A stretch of 64,000 bases of DNA, taken from the NCBI GenBank assembly GCA_020055645.1, contig CM034546.1:48298001-48362000 (forward strand), in the 5' to 3' direction. This document shows positions 42,841 through 54,909 of the stretch, piece by piece. The first letter of the stretch is position 1. The number at the start of each line of letters is the position of its first letter. The notes under the pieces were generated by a model. It worked only from the letters and a program-made list of their open reading frames with translations. It was not told where the DNA came from and did no database searches. The position numbers and the translations under genes are program-made. The DNA is from Tomocerus qinae. Taxonomy: Eukaryota > Arthropoda > Collembola > Entomobryomorpha > Tomoceridae.

Positions 42841-43571
42841 CAAACTTTTTATGCAATTTCACACCACTTTTTTACATACATTTGGACATGATTTATTATT
42901 GCATAGAATTATTAGGCTTGTTAAGCTTCCATCCTCAAAACATAAAAAATTACATTCTCATAATTCAAATAACTTTTTAAATAAGTGTTGAAATGTTTTT
43001 GCAATTTGGTTTATTGAAATTAAATAAGTTTATAATTGTAATATGTTTTACTCTGCGAGGACAGTTTTGAAACCCTGTTTTGTTTCTGAACTGAATAATA
43101 CGAGGAATTTTGGTGTAAGTAAACACAAAAGTATCACGCAAGTTAGAACATGAAAACTTCTACGAACAAATTTCAGAAAAATTTAAGTGCAGGCCGTTGG
43201 ACTACGTGGATATTAAAACTATCAAAACAAATTTTCCAAAATAATTGTTTTAATGTTATTCCATTCCCCTATTCTGTTAACACAATTACAGGACCTTTCT
43301 AAGTTAAAAATATCAATTGAAACAAAACCTGAGTTTAGAAAGTTTGACTCGTTTGACTGCCATCATTATTTTCTTCATAACGATAAAATTAACTTCACAT
43401 ATTAATTAATATATATCAAGTTGACTTTAAAACAAGCCCTAAATTATGAATCAATAGATATAAAATGTTCTAGTTTAAATTAATTGCTGAATCATATCTC
43501 ACCGAAAATAGAAACTGCTTTTTTCAAAGCTAAATTGTAAACGATTCTCCAGTGACCAACAAATATTAAAT

Positions 43572-46462
43572 ATGCACTCTTAAAAATGACAACAGTCATT
43601 CCTGTCATTTTTAACATTATTCGCAGTTATTTATCCTGTTTTTTTGGACTTACATTTTTTCCCGTTAAAATGACATGAATCAAGACTGTCAATTTTCTAA
43701 CTTTAATTAATGTCAGCTTTTAACGATTGATCACGTATCCATAACATGAACTCATGTGAAAAAATAACGGGACAAAATGTCATCAAAGCAAAAAATTGTA
43801 CCGTGACAGAGGTTTGAACCACATACGCTCACTTGTGTATCCATCCATTTTAAACCCGTATAATGCCACCCTGCTACCAATGCTTTATATGATTAGGGTA
43901 GACTTTTGACGATACGTATTCTGTTCATAGCTTCTAAAATGACTACATTATTATTTCTTGTTATTTTAACAGTCAATTTTGTCAATATTTTGACATCGAT
44001 AAAGTTGTCATTTTAAAATCGTTTAACAATATTTTAATGTCATTTTTACATTTGTTAATGTTACAAATGACGTGATGAAGATAACGTTAGCGTAATTTGA
44101 CGTTTATTTTTAAGAGTGTGGTATCATTTTGTGTTTATATATTGTATTAATTGTTGGATTATCTTCAGGGTGGGAAATAAAAAATGTAGCAGATTTTGCA
44201 AAGGAATGCTACATTAATGTGTCATTCAATCAATCTGATGTCGACAAAGCTCAAGAAACAGTCCTGAATATGCAGCTTCAAAAAATGGATGTTCCATACT
44301 CAATTACAAAACCACAACTTAATAAACGTCATGACTACTATAAGTATATTAATCGCAAATTTATTAGCTTGAAATTGCAGAACCGTGTGGTGTGTATAAC
44401 TAACATAGTGTTTGACGTTAGTGCGAATGCTTTAACGGATTTCAATTATTTTGATTATATCAACAACTATTTTTCAATTAGAGAGAATTTAACTGATAAA
44501 CGGTCGTCGGGTTTAAAATGGTTCAACTACGCAGAACATTCTTCTGTCTACATGCTTGTCCAAAACGAAGTTTTACATTTAGTGAAATCAAATGTTAACA
44601 AATTATCTTTCGTTACACCAGGAAAACGTATTTCACAATCCATTTTAAATAGACTAATTGGCAACAGACCTTGGTTTATCTTGTCTTTGTCAGGGGCAGA
44701 TGAAGATTTGTTTTTTTTGTGCCCAGTCAACATTAAAGATACAAACCCTTACTTTGGTAGAGTATTTTCTTATAGCGTGGTACCAATGTGTTCAGCAATA
44801 AATTGCTATATGAAGCAATTGCGGCAAATGGCGATAGAAAACTTTATTACAAGTAGCAAAGTTGCAAAAACTGTATTGCCTTCAATCCTTGATGACAATA
44901 ACCAGCAGCATCGTGATTATTGTGGGTCACCATTGCGTGATGCTTATTTCAGAGACACATATAATAATCTAAAATACGGCCTTCCAGTTGTAATAACTTC
45001 GATAATATTTCAAAATTTTTCAAATTCCACAATAGGGTATTCTTACCACAAAAACAAATGCAAATACTTGCAAGATAATACAATAATAGCAATTAATTTC
45101 CAACAGCAATATCTCGACTTCCATTTGAATGTAAATCCTTATAGCTTTATGATTTCAACTACAGAAGATTCTTACAATTTTATTTCTTGTGTTATTTTAG
45201 AAGACGAAAGTCTTTCCTTCTATGGCTACATTCGTCCTTATCAATTTCATGCTTGGATTGGCATAATCATTTCTGTTATTATCGTTATCACATTTCTCCA
45301 TGGGGTGACATTCTATAAAGAAGATAATCGCGACCCGTTCTACCTTATCTGCTATGCATATCTCTTGGAAGTCAGTTATTCTCTATCACCACAAGCTAAT
45401 AAAAAGTGGTGGATCAAGTTACTTATCGGCCCGTTTATAATTATGTTCGTTGTGTTAACAAATGCCTACAAAGGAATCGTCACTACAGATTTTGTTCAGC
45501 CACGTCCAGTCAAGCGAATTGAATCCATGGAGCATTTGGTAAACTTATCTCAAGTTTCTACTTTTGGTGCATTGGTTGACACAAATGAGTTTGAACCTTT
45601 CGATTTAGGAAACTTGGCACAATATTACCTATTAGTGCAGTACTACGCCAAACACAACAAAACAAATGAAAAATTTTATTTTCAGGAGCACAACAAAAGT
45701 ACAGTTCTAGAAGTCTTGCAAATTCAGAATTTGGAATATCAAAAGTCAAATAGTATATCCGAGTCTTTGTTACCTTATCTATATAAAGTAGTAAAAGCAT
45801 ATGTGACTTTGTACGGTGCCTTTGTTCCTTTTAACATTTTGCACACGGAAATTATAATTAAAATTGCCAATTCACTTCAATTCCCTCCTGGATTTCCGTA
45901 CATTACTCCTTACGAGTGGATATCACAATGCAACAACTCTGCAATGATTCTTCAAAAGTCTACTATGCATCGATTTCTTAATGATTCACATTGGAATCCT
46001 GAGAGTGGCGGAGTTCAACCTCTCAAAACTTTATATCATGGAATGGAAGAAGACTCTATTATTCCAGTATCATTTTATATGTTAATCGATACTGATGATA
46101 TACCTCTACTCACTCCTCGTATAAGACAAAAATTATTTGTTGTGAGTCATTCTGGTCTATTTGATATCTGGCTTGAGAACTTCAAATCATATAATTATAC
46201 AAGATGTCGTACATGCTGGCTCAGAAATCCACCTCGGCCTTTAACCTTTGACAATTCCAATATCGCTACAATATTCGCAATTGCTGCGTCCATTTTACTA
46301 GCATCTTTAATAGCTTTCCTTTCAGAATTTATAGTGTCATTTAAAACTGACGTTTGGAAAGTTGCAAAAATTGCCAAAAATAGAATCATCAACGGAATAC
46401 ATTTAATTTATTTGTACATCATTTTCTTTACTCGTTCTTCTACACTCATCGTTGAATTTTGA
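43572..46462 (+). pseudogene. Divergent ionotropic receptor (IR-like), copy 2, start codon cut off by a MITE
   Basis: The open frame from about 44129 to 46462 covers the entire receptor after the first few codons (LIVGLSSGWEIKNV onward) without a stop, about 777 codons. The ATG that aligns with the start of copy 4 (43572-43574) is separated from it by a 544-bp MITE, and reading from it gives a stop after three codons. The first in-frame ATG lies in NMQLQKMD, past the signal peptide. Membrane segments occur near 45250-45310, 45410-45480 and 46260-46330, with the conserved CRTCWLRNPPRPL just before the last. The preserved body suggests either recent inactivation or rescue by a new upstream exon. 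Confidence 0.8.
43575..44118. mobile_element. 544-bp MITE at the start codon of receptor copy 2
   Basis: The ends cactcttaaaaatgac and gtttatttttaagagtg are inverted repeats. It lies directly after the ATG at 43572-43574, followed by tggtatc. The apparent duplication is only tg. On its minus strand at about 43890-43810 a tRNA-like pair of motifs (tagcagggtgg and ggttcaaacc) resembles RNA polymerase III A and B boxes. Confidence 0.78.
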
Positions 46463-48525
46463 AGGGAAATTTAAACTCTTGTGATTTTTATTTATTAGGA
46501 TTATTTAGGATTATTTTATATCACAATCAAAACAGACAACAAGCTTTTAAGTTTCAGAATTTTGAACATTTAATTTTGTCATCTAAAATCTAATTATTAC
46601 TAGTGATTACATTGAAATTGATATAAGCTTTGATTGTACTTTTTGGTAATTAAAAATGAATTTCCTTTCCCCACACTTCAAATAATTTCTGATTGGCTAG
46701 GTTAGATATTTTACGTTTTAATACAACGGCAATTTGTACTACTTAGCTTAGAATTTAGAAAAAAAGCATTATTGGCGTTATGTTATTAACGAACCGTGTT
46801 GGAGTCCTATTCTCATTATATTCAATTATTCAACCAATTGTATTGGTGCACGTCGTCTTATAGTATTGGTGTTAGGTAGAACAGGCATTGCATGTTCGCG
46901 AAAATATCTACACTACAGCAGAAATGAGGTGACATGAACAAACATATTTATGGAGTAAACCAACTATAAACTTATATGGTCAAATGAGTGTGAAGTCAAA
47001 TCATATCAAAGCTAAGAATAAGAGTTTTCTTGTCTCCATCACGTAATGTAACATTCCCACTTTGCTTTTTTCGAAAAATGAATTATAATTGTAAAAGCTT
47101 TTTAAAAACTGTTTTAAGCAATGAAAAATAAATCGGTCATTGTTGGTCCTATAAATAATTGAGTTTTTGGAAAATTAATTATATAATTTCAATTTAGAAG
47201 TTAAAATATTACGAACTACGGTTTGGCATTGGCATGAATCATTTTATGGTATACGAAAAAGGAAGAATCGTCAACTTAACTCTGTCATTGGTGACACAGA
47301 CTATGTGTATTTGGAACCTGTAATCAAGTATTCATTCGTTGTAAGCCGGGTGTTGAATAAGAAATCATAAGCAAACACATTCAGCACAAAAGTCGGTAGA
47401 TACAACTTTCAGGAATGATAATGGTATTACTCCTACAAGGGTTTTAACATAATAATAAGCATTGATATAAGTATGATATTACATAGGAATATGTTGTTAT
47501 ATCTATCAGACTTTCTGACTTTATCTGAAATGTATTTCGGCTTAAATAGAAAACAGAACTATTTACATACCTGTAATGCTGCCTGCTCCTGCCATTTCTC
47601 TTCTTGCTCCATTTACCTTGGACGGCCACTAAAAACTAACAAGTTAATGACTACAGTCTTTAATGACATATTAAATACTAAACCCTCATGCAGTTTAGCA
47701 CTATTAGATATAATTTCCAATCATTTACTCAGTTGGTAATTACTAATTACGTAATGTGCTATATTAAACTCCTAAAAAAGCTGACCTATTAAATTTGAAA
47801 ACTCATATTAAGAGAGACATTTCTTGTGAAACAATCTAGTAATGTTAAACTGTTAATAAAGTCTTAATGGTTTGATCAATATTGTTGTACACATGGAATA
47901 TATTTAATGGATAATTGAAATAATTTAAAATGTCCTAAATAATTATTTAAATGGAAATTTTTTATGGTTTCTTTGTAGAGGATTTAAAATGTCGCGAAAG
48001 AAAAGTTAAACTGTCCTCTCAATCACTGTTGATGTAAAATGATGTTAAATCGCAGTTGATTGAATAAGAAAGGCAGAGGAATTGTGTGTGAATTATTTGT
48101 GTGGATTCGCTTACAATTCACCAATTTGTCAGAATGTAATTTATTTGACTTTAAAGCCCTAGGTTTCCTGATACGTTGTGGAAGTCGACGCACTAAATTC
48201 ACTATGGAATATTAATAATTTGGTAGAAGACAAGGATAAGTTTGTTGTGTACAATTATAATTTACTAATATTTATATAATATTATGGTGAAAATAGAAGA
48301 ACGTAGTTTTGTTCAATGTACATCTATATTTTAATGTCAATTGTAATTTGTATTTGTAATGTAATTTAGTATGGGAAAATGCAGAAAAACTTATTTTGTA
48401 GTTTAAGCACTTTTTGTATTTTCAAAACACATTTTACAAGAAATTCCTCCTTATTTTATCCCCTTAAATAATGCGTTTAATTGTAATTTTCTATTTGAAG
48501 AACCGACTGCTATGCTGAGCTATGC
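46463..48525. other. Inter-receptor region 2 (duplicated 3' flank of copy 2)
   Basis: Homologous block by block to the flanks after copies 1 and 4 (for example ggaacctgtaatcaagtatt at about 47312 and the tttatctgaaatgtatttcg block at about 47520). At 48070-48430 it matches the dispersed element of 62900-63370. No gene is seen. Confidence 0.6.
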
Positions 48526-50336
48526 CGTATGAGCGTTTTATATTGTCTATGTCAGGGGCAGATGAAGATTTGTTTTTTTTGCGCCCAGACAATACATAAT
48601 TATCCTCGCATAATGTATTTGCTTATAATATGGTCCCTCTGTGTTCAGGAATAAATTGCCATGGAAAGCAACTGCAGGAAATGGCGATAGAAAACTTTTT
48701 TACAAGTAGCAAAGTTGCAAAGTTGCAAAAACAGTATTGGCTTTAATAATCGATGAAAACAATAATGACAAGTATCCCTACTATTGTGGGCCACCATTTC
48801 GTAATGCTTATTTCACAGACGCTTATTTAAATCCAAACCAGGGAATTGCAGTTTTGATTACTTAAATTATATTTCATGATTTTCCAAATTTCACAATAGG
48901 GTATGATTACGTCAAGAACCCGTGTTTCGAAGAAGATAATTATGTAACGGTGGAAATTAAATTTCAACTGCAGCATCTGAACTATAAGATGTATGGAGAT
49001 CCTAATATCTTTATGATTTCAACAACGGAAGACTCTTTCAATTTCATTTCTTGTATTGTTTTGGAAGACGAAAGTCTTTCTTTCTATATGGCTACATTCG
49101 ACCTTATCAACTTCATGCTTACGTTGGCATAGTCATTTCGGTTTTTGTCGTTATCATCTTTCTCCATGGTGTATCATTTTACAAAAGAGATAATCGCGAC
49201 CCGTTCTTCCTTATCTGCTATATACATATCTGTTGGAAGTCAGTTATTCTCTATCACCACAAGCTAATAAGAAAGCCTGGATCAAATTAGTTATCGGGCC
49301 GTTCCTACTTATGTTCGTTGTATTGACAAATGCCTACAAAGGAATCGTCACTACAGATTTGACTGAGCCACGTCCCGTCAAAAAAATTGAATCCATGGAA
49401 CATTTGACAAACCTATCAGAAATTTCTACCTTAGGTGCTTTGGTTGCCACAAATGAGTTTGAACCTTTCCATTTTTCCAGCTATTTTCAATATGGGCTTT
49501 TAAAACGGTATTACGAAAAAAACGACGAAGAAACGGAAAATGTTTATTTTCATGAGCACAACAAAAGTACAGTCCAAGAAGCCTTGCAAATTTACAATTT
49601 GAACTATCGAAACTCAAAGAATATATTTTTGCCTTTGGGACCTGTTAAAGTGATAAATGCATATAAAAATTTGAACGGTATCTCGGTTTCTCCCAACATT
49701 ATGCACACGGAAATTGTAACTAAAATTGCCAATTCACTTCAATTCCCTTCTGGATTCCCATACATTACTCCTTACGAGTGGATTTCACAATGCAATAACT
49801 CTGCAATGATTCTTCAAACGTCTACTATGCATCGATTTCTTAATGATTCACATTGGAATCCTGAGAGTGGCGGAGTTAAACCAATCAAAACTTTATATCA
49901 TGGAATGGAAGAAGACTCCATTATTCCCATATCATTTTATATGTTCATCGAAACGAAGGATATACCTCTACTCACTCCACGGCTAAGACGAAACTTATTT
50001 ATTTTGAGTCAGTCTGGCCTTTTTGATATCTGGTTTGAAAACTTTAAATCATATAATTATACAAGATGTCGTACATGCTGGCTAAGAAGTCCCCCTCGGC
50101 CTTTAAAGTTTGACAATTCCAATATCGCTACAATATTTGCAATTGCTGCTTCCATTTTACTAGCATCTTTAATAGCTTTCTTTGCCGAAATTACAGTGTC
50201 CCATAAAAGTAAATTAGGGAAATTTCTTTATGACATTTTGAAAATTGCAAAAGTCGCCAAAAATATAATCATCACCGGAGTAGATTCAATTAGAATATCA
50301 TATTTGGTACTCGTTCTTCTACACTCAACATTGTAA
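48526..50336 (+). pseudogene. Divergent ionotropic receptor (IR-like), copy 3, 5'-truncated and frameshifted
   Basis: Homology starts within the receptor at the FILSLSGADED-like stretch (about 48536), so the first 190 or so codons are missing. Between 48536 and 49233 there are several breaks: a duplicated gttgcaaa (about 48712-48728), an in-frame TAA at about 48862, a 2-bp insertion at about 49088 (ctatatggctac) and another indel at about 49228. From 49233 to 50336 the frame is open again (367 codons), covering the second and third membrane segments and CRTCWLRSPPRPL. It is the oldest-looking copy. A dispersed repeat abuts the truncation point. Confidence 0.88.
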
Positions 50337-51691
50337 TTCGTAATCGTTAACACGGTAAATATTATCTGAAGAGAAGTTTTAACTCCCGTCTTTTAAGGAT
50401 CGTTTCTATAATAATGTTACAATCACATACAGACAAAAGCTTCGAGAATCGCTGTTGATTAAGAATTTTAAATATCTAATTTTGCATCTATATTTCGATT
50501 AATTATCATTGGGGATTACGCTATAATACTTGATAATGTGATAATGATATGCTTTGATTGTTCTTTTGGTTAACGAAGATTAATTTTCGAATACTTTCAA
50601 TAATTTTTATAATTTAGAAAAAAAGCATGGGCATTGCTACTGAAGCGTGTCGGAGTCCTTTATTCTCATTATAACATATTGTCCAACCAATTGTTATATG
50701 GTGCAAGTCGACATTATAGCGTTGGTGTTAGACAGAAAAGCATGTTCTTGAGAAAACCTACACTACTGTCACTACCGCAGAAATGAGGTCACATGAAGCA
50801 AAAAAGAGTAAACCAACTATTTATATATAAACTTATAAAGTCAAATGAGTGGAATGTCCAATCATATCATAGCCAAAAATAAGAGTTGTATTTTGCTACG
50901 CAAAAAGGCAACCAAAATGGCCAAAAGGTAACCTTTTTGCCTTTTTCATGCCCTACATTAAAATATTTACAGTGGATAAGGTTTTTGACAGATCTTTAAG
51001 GTAATATCTATCGTGAAGAAAGACGGATTGGTCATAATCTGATGTTGCAAGTGTCCAGGGTTGACCATTCTGGTTAGAGAGCATAAACTCTGTCTGCCTC
51101 TTGGATTGGTTTTAAATGACAATGTTAAAATCACTTTCACTATAAAATGCCAAATTTCGAAAACATTTTACATGGTTGATAAAAATATTAATTAAAAATA
51201 ATTTGAGTGGATAAGTGAAATGCTTTCTGAAATGTATTTTGCACAATCTCCTTCAGGTAACGGACGATTTAAATTTAGAAATATGTTTTTTAGAATATGT
51301 GGCGTCTACAAGGGTCGGCTTCTGCCGTTTCTTATCCAGCTTATCATATACAAAACATGTATTATAACCCAAAGCTATGACTACGGACGGGCCGATAAAC
51401 TGACTGACTAGTGGAACTCTTCTCTTCTGTTAAAAGTAGACTTTGTAGACTAAACTTTCATCTCAAAATCTGTCATTAAATTTAGTATCACGTAATTTTT
51501 TGCAAAAGACTTCATTTTACTTAATTCCTTTGTAAATCTATTTCGTCATTGAGTAAAAAAAATATTCCAAAATTCTTGTCACGGTCTTTCTAAAAGTTTT
51601 CCAATAAATATATTTTCAAGCAATGTCGCCAATTCCTGAAGTTATTCAAAGATGTTTCAAAATATAGTTTATTCTCAAAACACTCTTTTGA
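50337..51691. other. Inter-receptor region 3
   Basis: It contains the 3' flank of copy 3, homologous to the other units, then from about 51480 the start of the upstream block of copy 4. A fragment of a hAT end lies at 50891-50954. The open frame at 51220-51411 has no coding support. Confidence 0.5.
50891..50954. mobile_element. Relic of the 38629-type hAT element
   Basis: A 64-bp piece ends in gcctttttcatgccct, the same terminus as the element at 38629-39245, and shows a short inverted repeat (aaaaaggcaacc / ggtaacctttttgcc). Confidence 0.55.
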
Positions 51692-52039
51692 CTCGAGTAT
51701 AGTGGTGATTAACGGACCCTTGTAGGACTTTTATAGGACGGACTTCTTATCGGACGGACTCTTAACGGACGCGGACCCTTAACGGACGGACTCTTATCGG
51801 ACGCGGACTCTTATCGGACCGACACCTAACGGACGGACCTTAACGATACAGTCCGCTATGAGTCCGCCAGACTCAACCTCATGCACAGTGGCAGAAAACA
51901 TCAAACATGCGGCCAATACTAAAGCTTGCACCGAAATTACAAACTGTGGGGGATTTCAGTGCTATTGTTGCCGACCAACTAGGTCAGTGGAATTTATTAT
52001 GTTTAAGATATTAACCGACTGTTTTTAAATATTTTCGAA

Positions 52040-52520
52040 AAGTTTCGAATGGTTTCGAATATTTTCGAATGGTTTCGAATAATTTCGAATGGTTTCGAAT
52101 ATTTTCGAATGGTTTCGAATAATTTCGAATGGTTTCGAATATTTTCGAATGGTTTCGAATATTTTCGAATGGTTTCGAATATTTTCGAATGGTTTCGAAT
52201 ATTTTCGAATGGTTTCGAATATTTTCGAATGGTTTCGAATATTTTCGAATGGTTTCGAATATTTTCGAATGGTTTCGAATATTTTCGTATCTTTTCGAAT
52301 GGTTTCGAATATTTTCGAATGGTTTCGAATATTTTCGAATGGTTTCGAATATTTTCGAATGGTTTCGAATATTTTCGATCGGTTTCGAATATTTTCGATC
52401 GGTTTCGAATATTTTCGATCGGTTTCGAATATTTTTGATCGGTTTCGAATATTTTCGATCGGTTTCGAATATTTTCGATCGGTTTCGAATATTTTCGTAT
52501 CTTTTCGAACGGTTTCGAGT
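52040..52520 (+). repeat. Foldback 2 inner array, left arm (20-bp units of two 10-bp halves)
   Basis: The unit ggtttcgaat plus attttcgaat shows an internal 10-bp half-repeat around ttcgaat. A variant with ggtttcgaat attttcgatc is clustered at 52370-52490. Confidence 0.95.
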
Positions 52521-52739
52521 ATTTTCGAATAGATTCGAATTTCTTCGAAAAATTTCGAAACTATTTGAAAATATTCGTAACTATTCAATAGAAACTAGTC
52601 GAAAGTATTCAAAACTAGTCGAAAATATTCTAAACTGTTTGATAAGATTCACATATATTCGTCACTATTCAAAAATATTTGAAACAATTCGAAAAGATTG
52701 GAATTTATTTGAAAATGTTCGAAAATATACGAAAATATT

Positions 52740-53565
52740 CGAAACCATTTCGAAAATATTCGAAACCATTCGTAAATATTCGAAACCATTCGTAAATATT
52801 CGAAACCATTCGTAAATATTCGAAACCATTCGAAAATATTCGAAACCATTCGAAAATATTCGAAACCATTCGAAAATATTCTAAACCATTCGAAAATATT
52901 CGAAACCATTCGAAAATATTCGAAACCATTCGAAAATATTCGAAACCATTCGAAAATATTCGAAACCATTCGAAAATATTCGAAACCGATCGAAAATATT
53001 CGAAACCATTCGAAAATATTCAAAACCATTCGAAAATATTCGAAACCGATCAAAAATATTCGAAACCGATCGAAAATATTCGAAACCGATCGAAAATATT
53101 CGAAACCATTCGAAAATATTCGAAACCATTCGAAAATATTCGAAACCATTCGAAAATATTCGAAACCATTCGAAAATATTCGAAACCATTCGAAAATATT
53201 CGAAACCATTCGAAAATATTCGAAACCATTCGAAAATATTCGAAAATATTCGAAACCATTCGAAAATATTCGAAACCATTCGAAAATATTCGAAACCATT
53301 CGAAAATATTCGAAACCATTCGAAAATATTCGAAACCATTCGAAAATATTCGAAACCATTCGAAAATATTCGAAACCATTCGAAAATATTCGAAACCATT
53401 CGAAAATATTCGAAACCATTCGAAAAAATTCGAAACCATTCGAAAAGATACGAAAATATTCGAAACCATTCGAAAATATTCGAAACCATTCGAAAATATT
53501 CGAAACCATTCGAAAATATTCGAAACCATTCGAAAATATTCGAAACCATTCGAAAATTTTCGAAA
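52740..53565 (-). repeat. Foldback 2 inner array, right arm (inverted)
   Basis: Units of cgaaaatattcgaaaccatt, the reverse complement of the left array, about 40 copies. Variants with accgat cluster at about 52980-53100, and mirror-image variants occur in the left arm. Confidence 0.95.
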
Positions 53566-53906
53566 ATATTTAAAAACAGTCGGTTAATATCTTAAACATA
53601 ATAAATTCCACCGACCTAGTTGGTCGGCAACAATAGCACTGAAATCCCCCACAGATTGTAATTTCGGTGCAAGCTTTAGTATTGGCCGCATGTTTGATGT
53701 TTTCTGCCACTGTGCATGAGGTTGAGTCTGGCGGACTCATAGCGGACTGTATCGTTAAGGTCCGTCCGTTTGGTGTCGGTCCGATAAGAGTCCGCGTCCG
53801 ATAAGAGTCCGTCCGTTAAGGGTCCGCGTCCGTTAAGAGTCCGTCCGATAAGAAGTCCGTCCTATAAAAGTCCTACAATGGTCCGTTAATCACCACTACT
53901 CGAGTA

Positions 53907-54909
53907 AGGCAACACATTTCTGTAGTGGAGACTATTTTTAAAACTGTATTAGATATTTTCATATTGTCAGAACATTTTTAGTATCTGAAATATCTGTTAA
54001 GATTGTGCATAACCCTGCTTTAGGGAACCTCATGCTCATGTTGGAATCTATTGCGTTTTATAACTTGAATAAATTATATAGGCATCGTTGCTACTCTTAA
54101 ACATAACAAACAAACTGGGACATGAACGCTTTTTTTACATATCAAGTCAAACAAACCAATGTCTTACTATGTAATTTTTCTTAGCTTTGTACTAAACTAT
54201 ACTAAAGTACAGTGTAAACGGATTTTTATTTAAATGTTTTAGTAAAGGATGAAGCAAATTGATATTTTAGGCAAAGAAGCAGAAAATAAGATCGTAGGCA
54301 AATATAATAGTTTTAGTCCAGACTAAAATTCTAAGGTGGTCCTTGTGCTAGTAGATTATTAAACTAATTAGATATTGGAGTGTGGCTTTTAGTCCCTGCC
54401 AGGTATCGAAAGCATGTGACGCGACTATGTGGCCTCTTCTGACAACGTATTAAGTAGAATATGAAGAGAAGCAGACACATGGATGAATTATTTCTTTCTC
54501 TATCCACTCAACCTTCTTTATTATTGACAATAGTATATAGGCTTAGCTTGGCATTCGACTTACCAAAACAATAATCAAATATTTATAAAATACTGACTCA
54601 GCACTGAATTTCGGAGAGGCGAAGGCCTTGGCTGACTTCGAAGTTTTCCTTGATATCCTTCCGTCTCCGTTCACTTTTATCAATGACTTATGGCTGCGTA
54701 ATTAGGTATCCAGTGTTCACGGGCATCATATTATTATTACGTTCCAAACCATAATTATTTTGTCTACAAAACTTAAAGTGACATCAAATTGTCTTTAATA
54801 CAAGCCCTAACAACCAATAATTATAACATTCTAATTTGTATTAGTTTGCTTTTAAATTTAAAACACACATTTATAAACAATTCACCAGTGATTATAGTGA
54901 TCAACAAAT
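53907..54909. other. Upstream region of receptor copy 4
   Basis: It aligns with 34140-35097 upstream of copy 1 with small indels, so it must contain the receptor promoter. No separate gene. Confidence 0.6.

Larger units (their letters stand above)
37716..43571. other. Inter-receptor region 1: duplicated flanks plus transposable elements
   Basis: The 3' flank of receptor copy 1 (about 37716-38600 and 39250-40120) matches the flanks of copies 2 and 4. About 41715-41960 and about 43390-43570 match the upstream regions of copies 1 and 4. Between them lie two hAT-like elements, a MITE, a repeat module (41393) and a copy of the last eRF1 exon. At 38200-38400, runs of gccg- and cggcattt-type repeats form imperfect inverted repeats. 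No intact gene. Confidence 0.6.
51700..53898. mobile_element. Foldback element 2, 2.2 kb, hAT-like ends, 8-bp target duplication
   Basis: Ends tagtggtgattaacggac and gtccgttaatcaccacta, flanked by ctcgagta at 51692-51699 and 53899-53906. Each arm starts with direct repeats of cggacggactctta-type motifs (about 51720-51850; 53745-53885) and a unique zone of about 170 bp. Then come 20-bp arrays, ggtttcgaatattttcgaat on the left (about 52040-52520) and its inverse on the right (about 52740-53565), with about 23 and about 40 copies. A degenerate centre (about 52530-52735) joins them. No transposase. Long open frames in both directions are repeat artefacts. Confidence 0.92.

Noticed and set aside
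52025-53549. Long overlapping open frames on both strands (up to 286 codons) with a repeated MVSNIFEWFRIFSNGFEYF-like 20-residue unit
   Set aside because: They arise because a 20-bp array without stops is open in several frames (60 bp equals 20 codons). They lie inside foldback 2 in all orientations and have no gene context.
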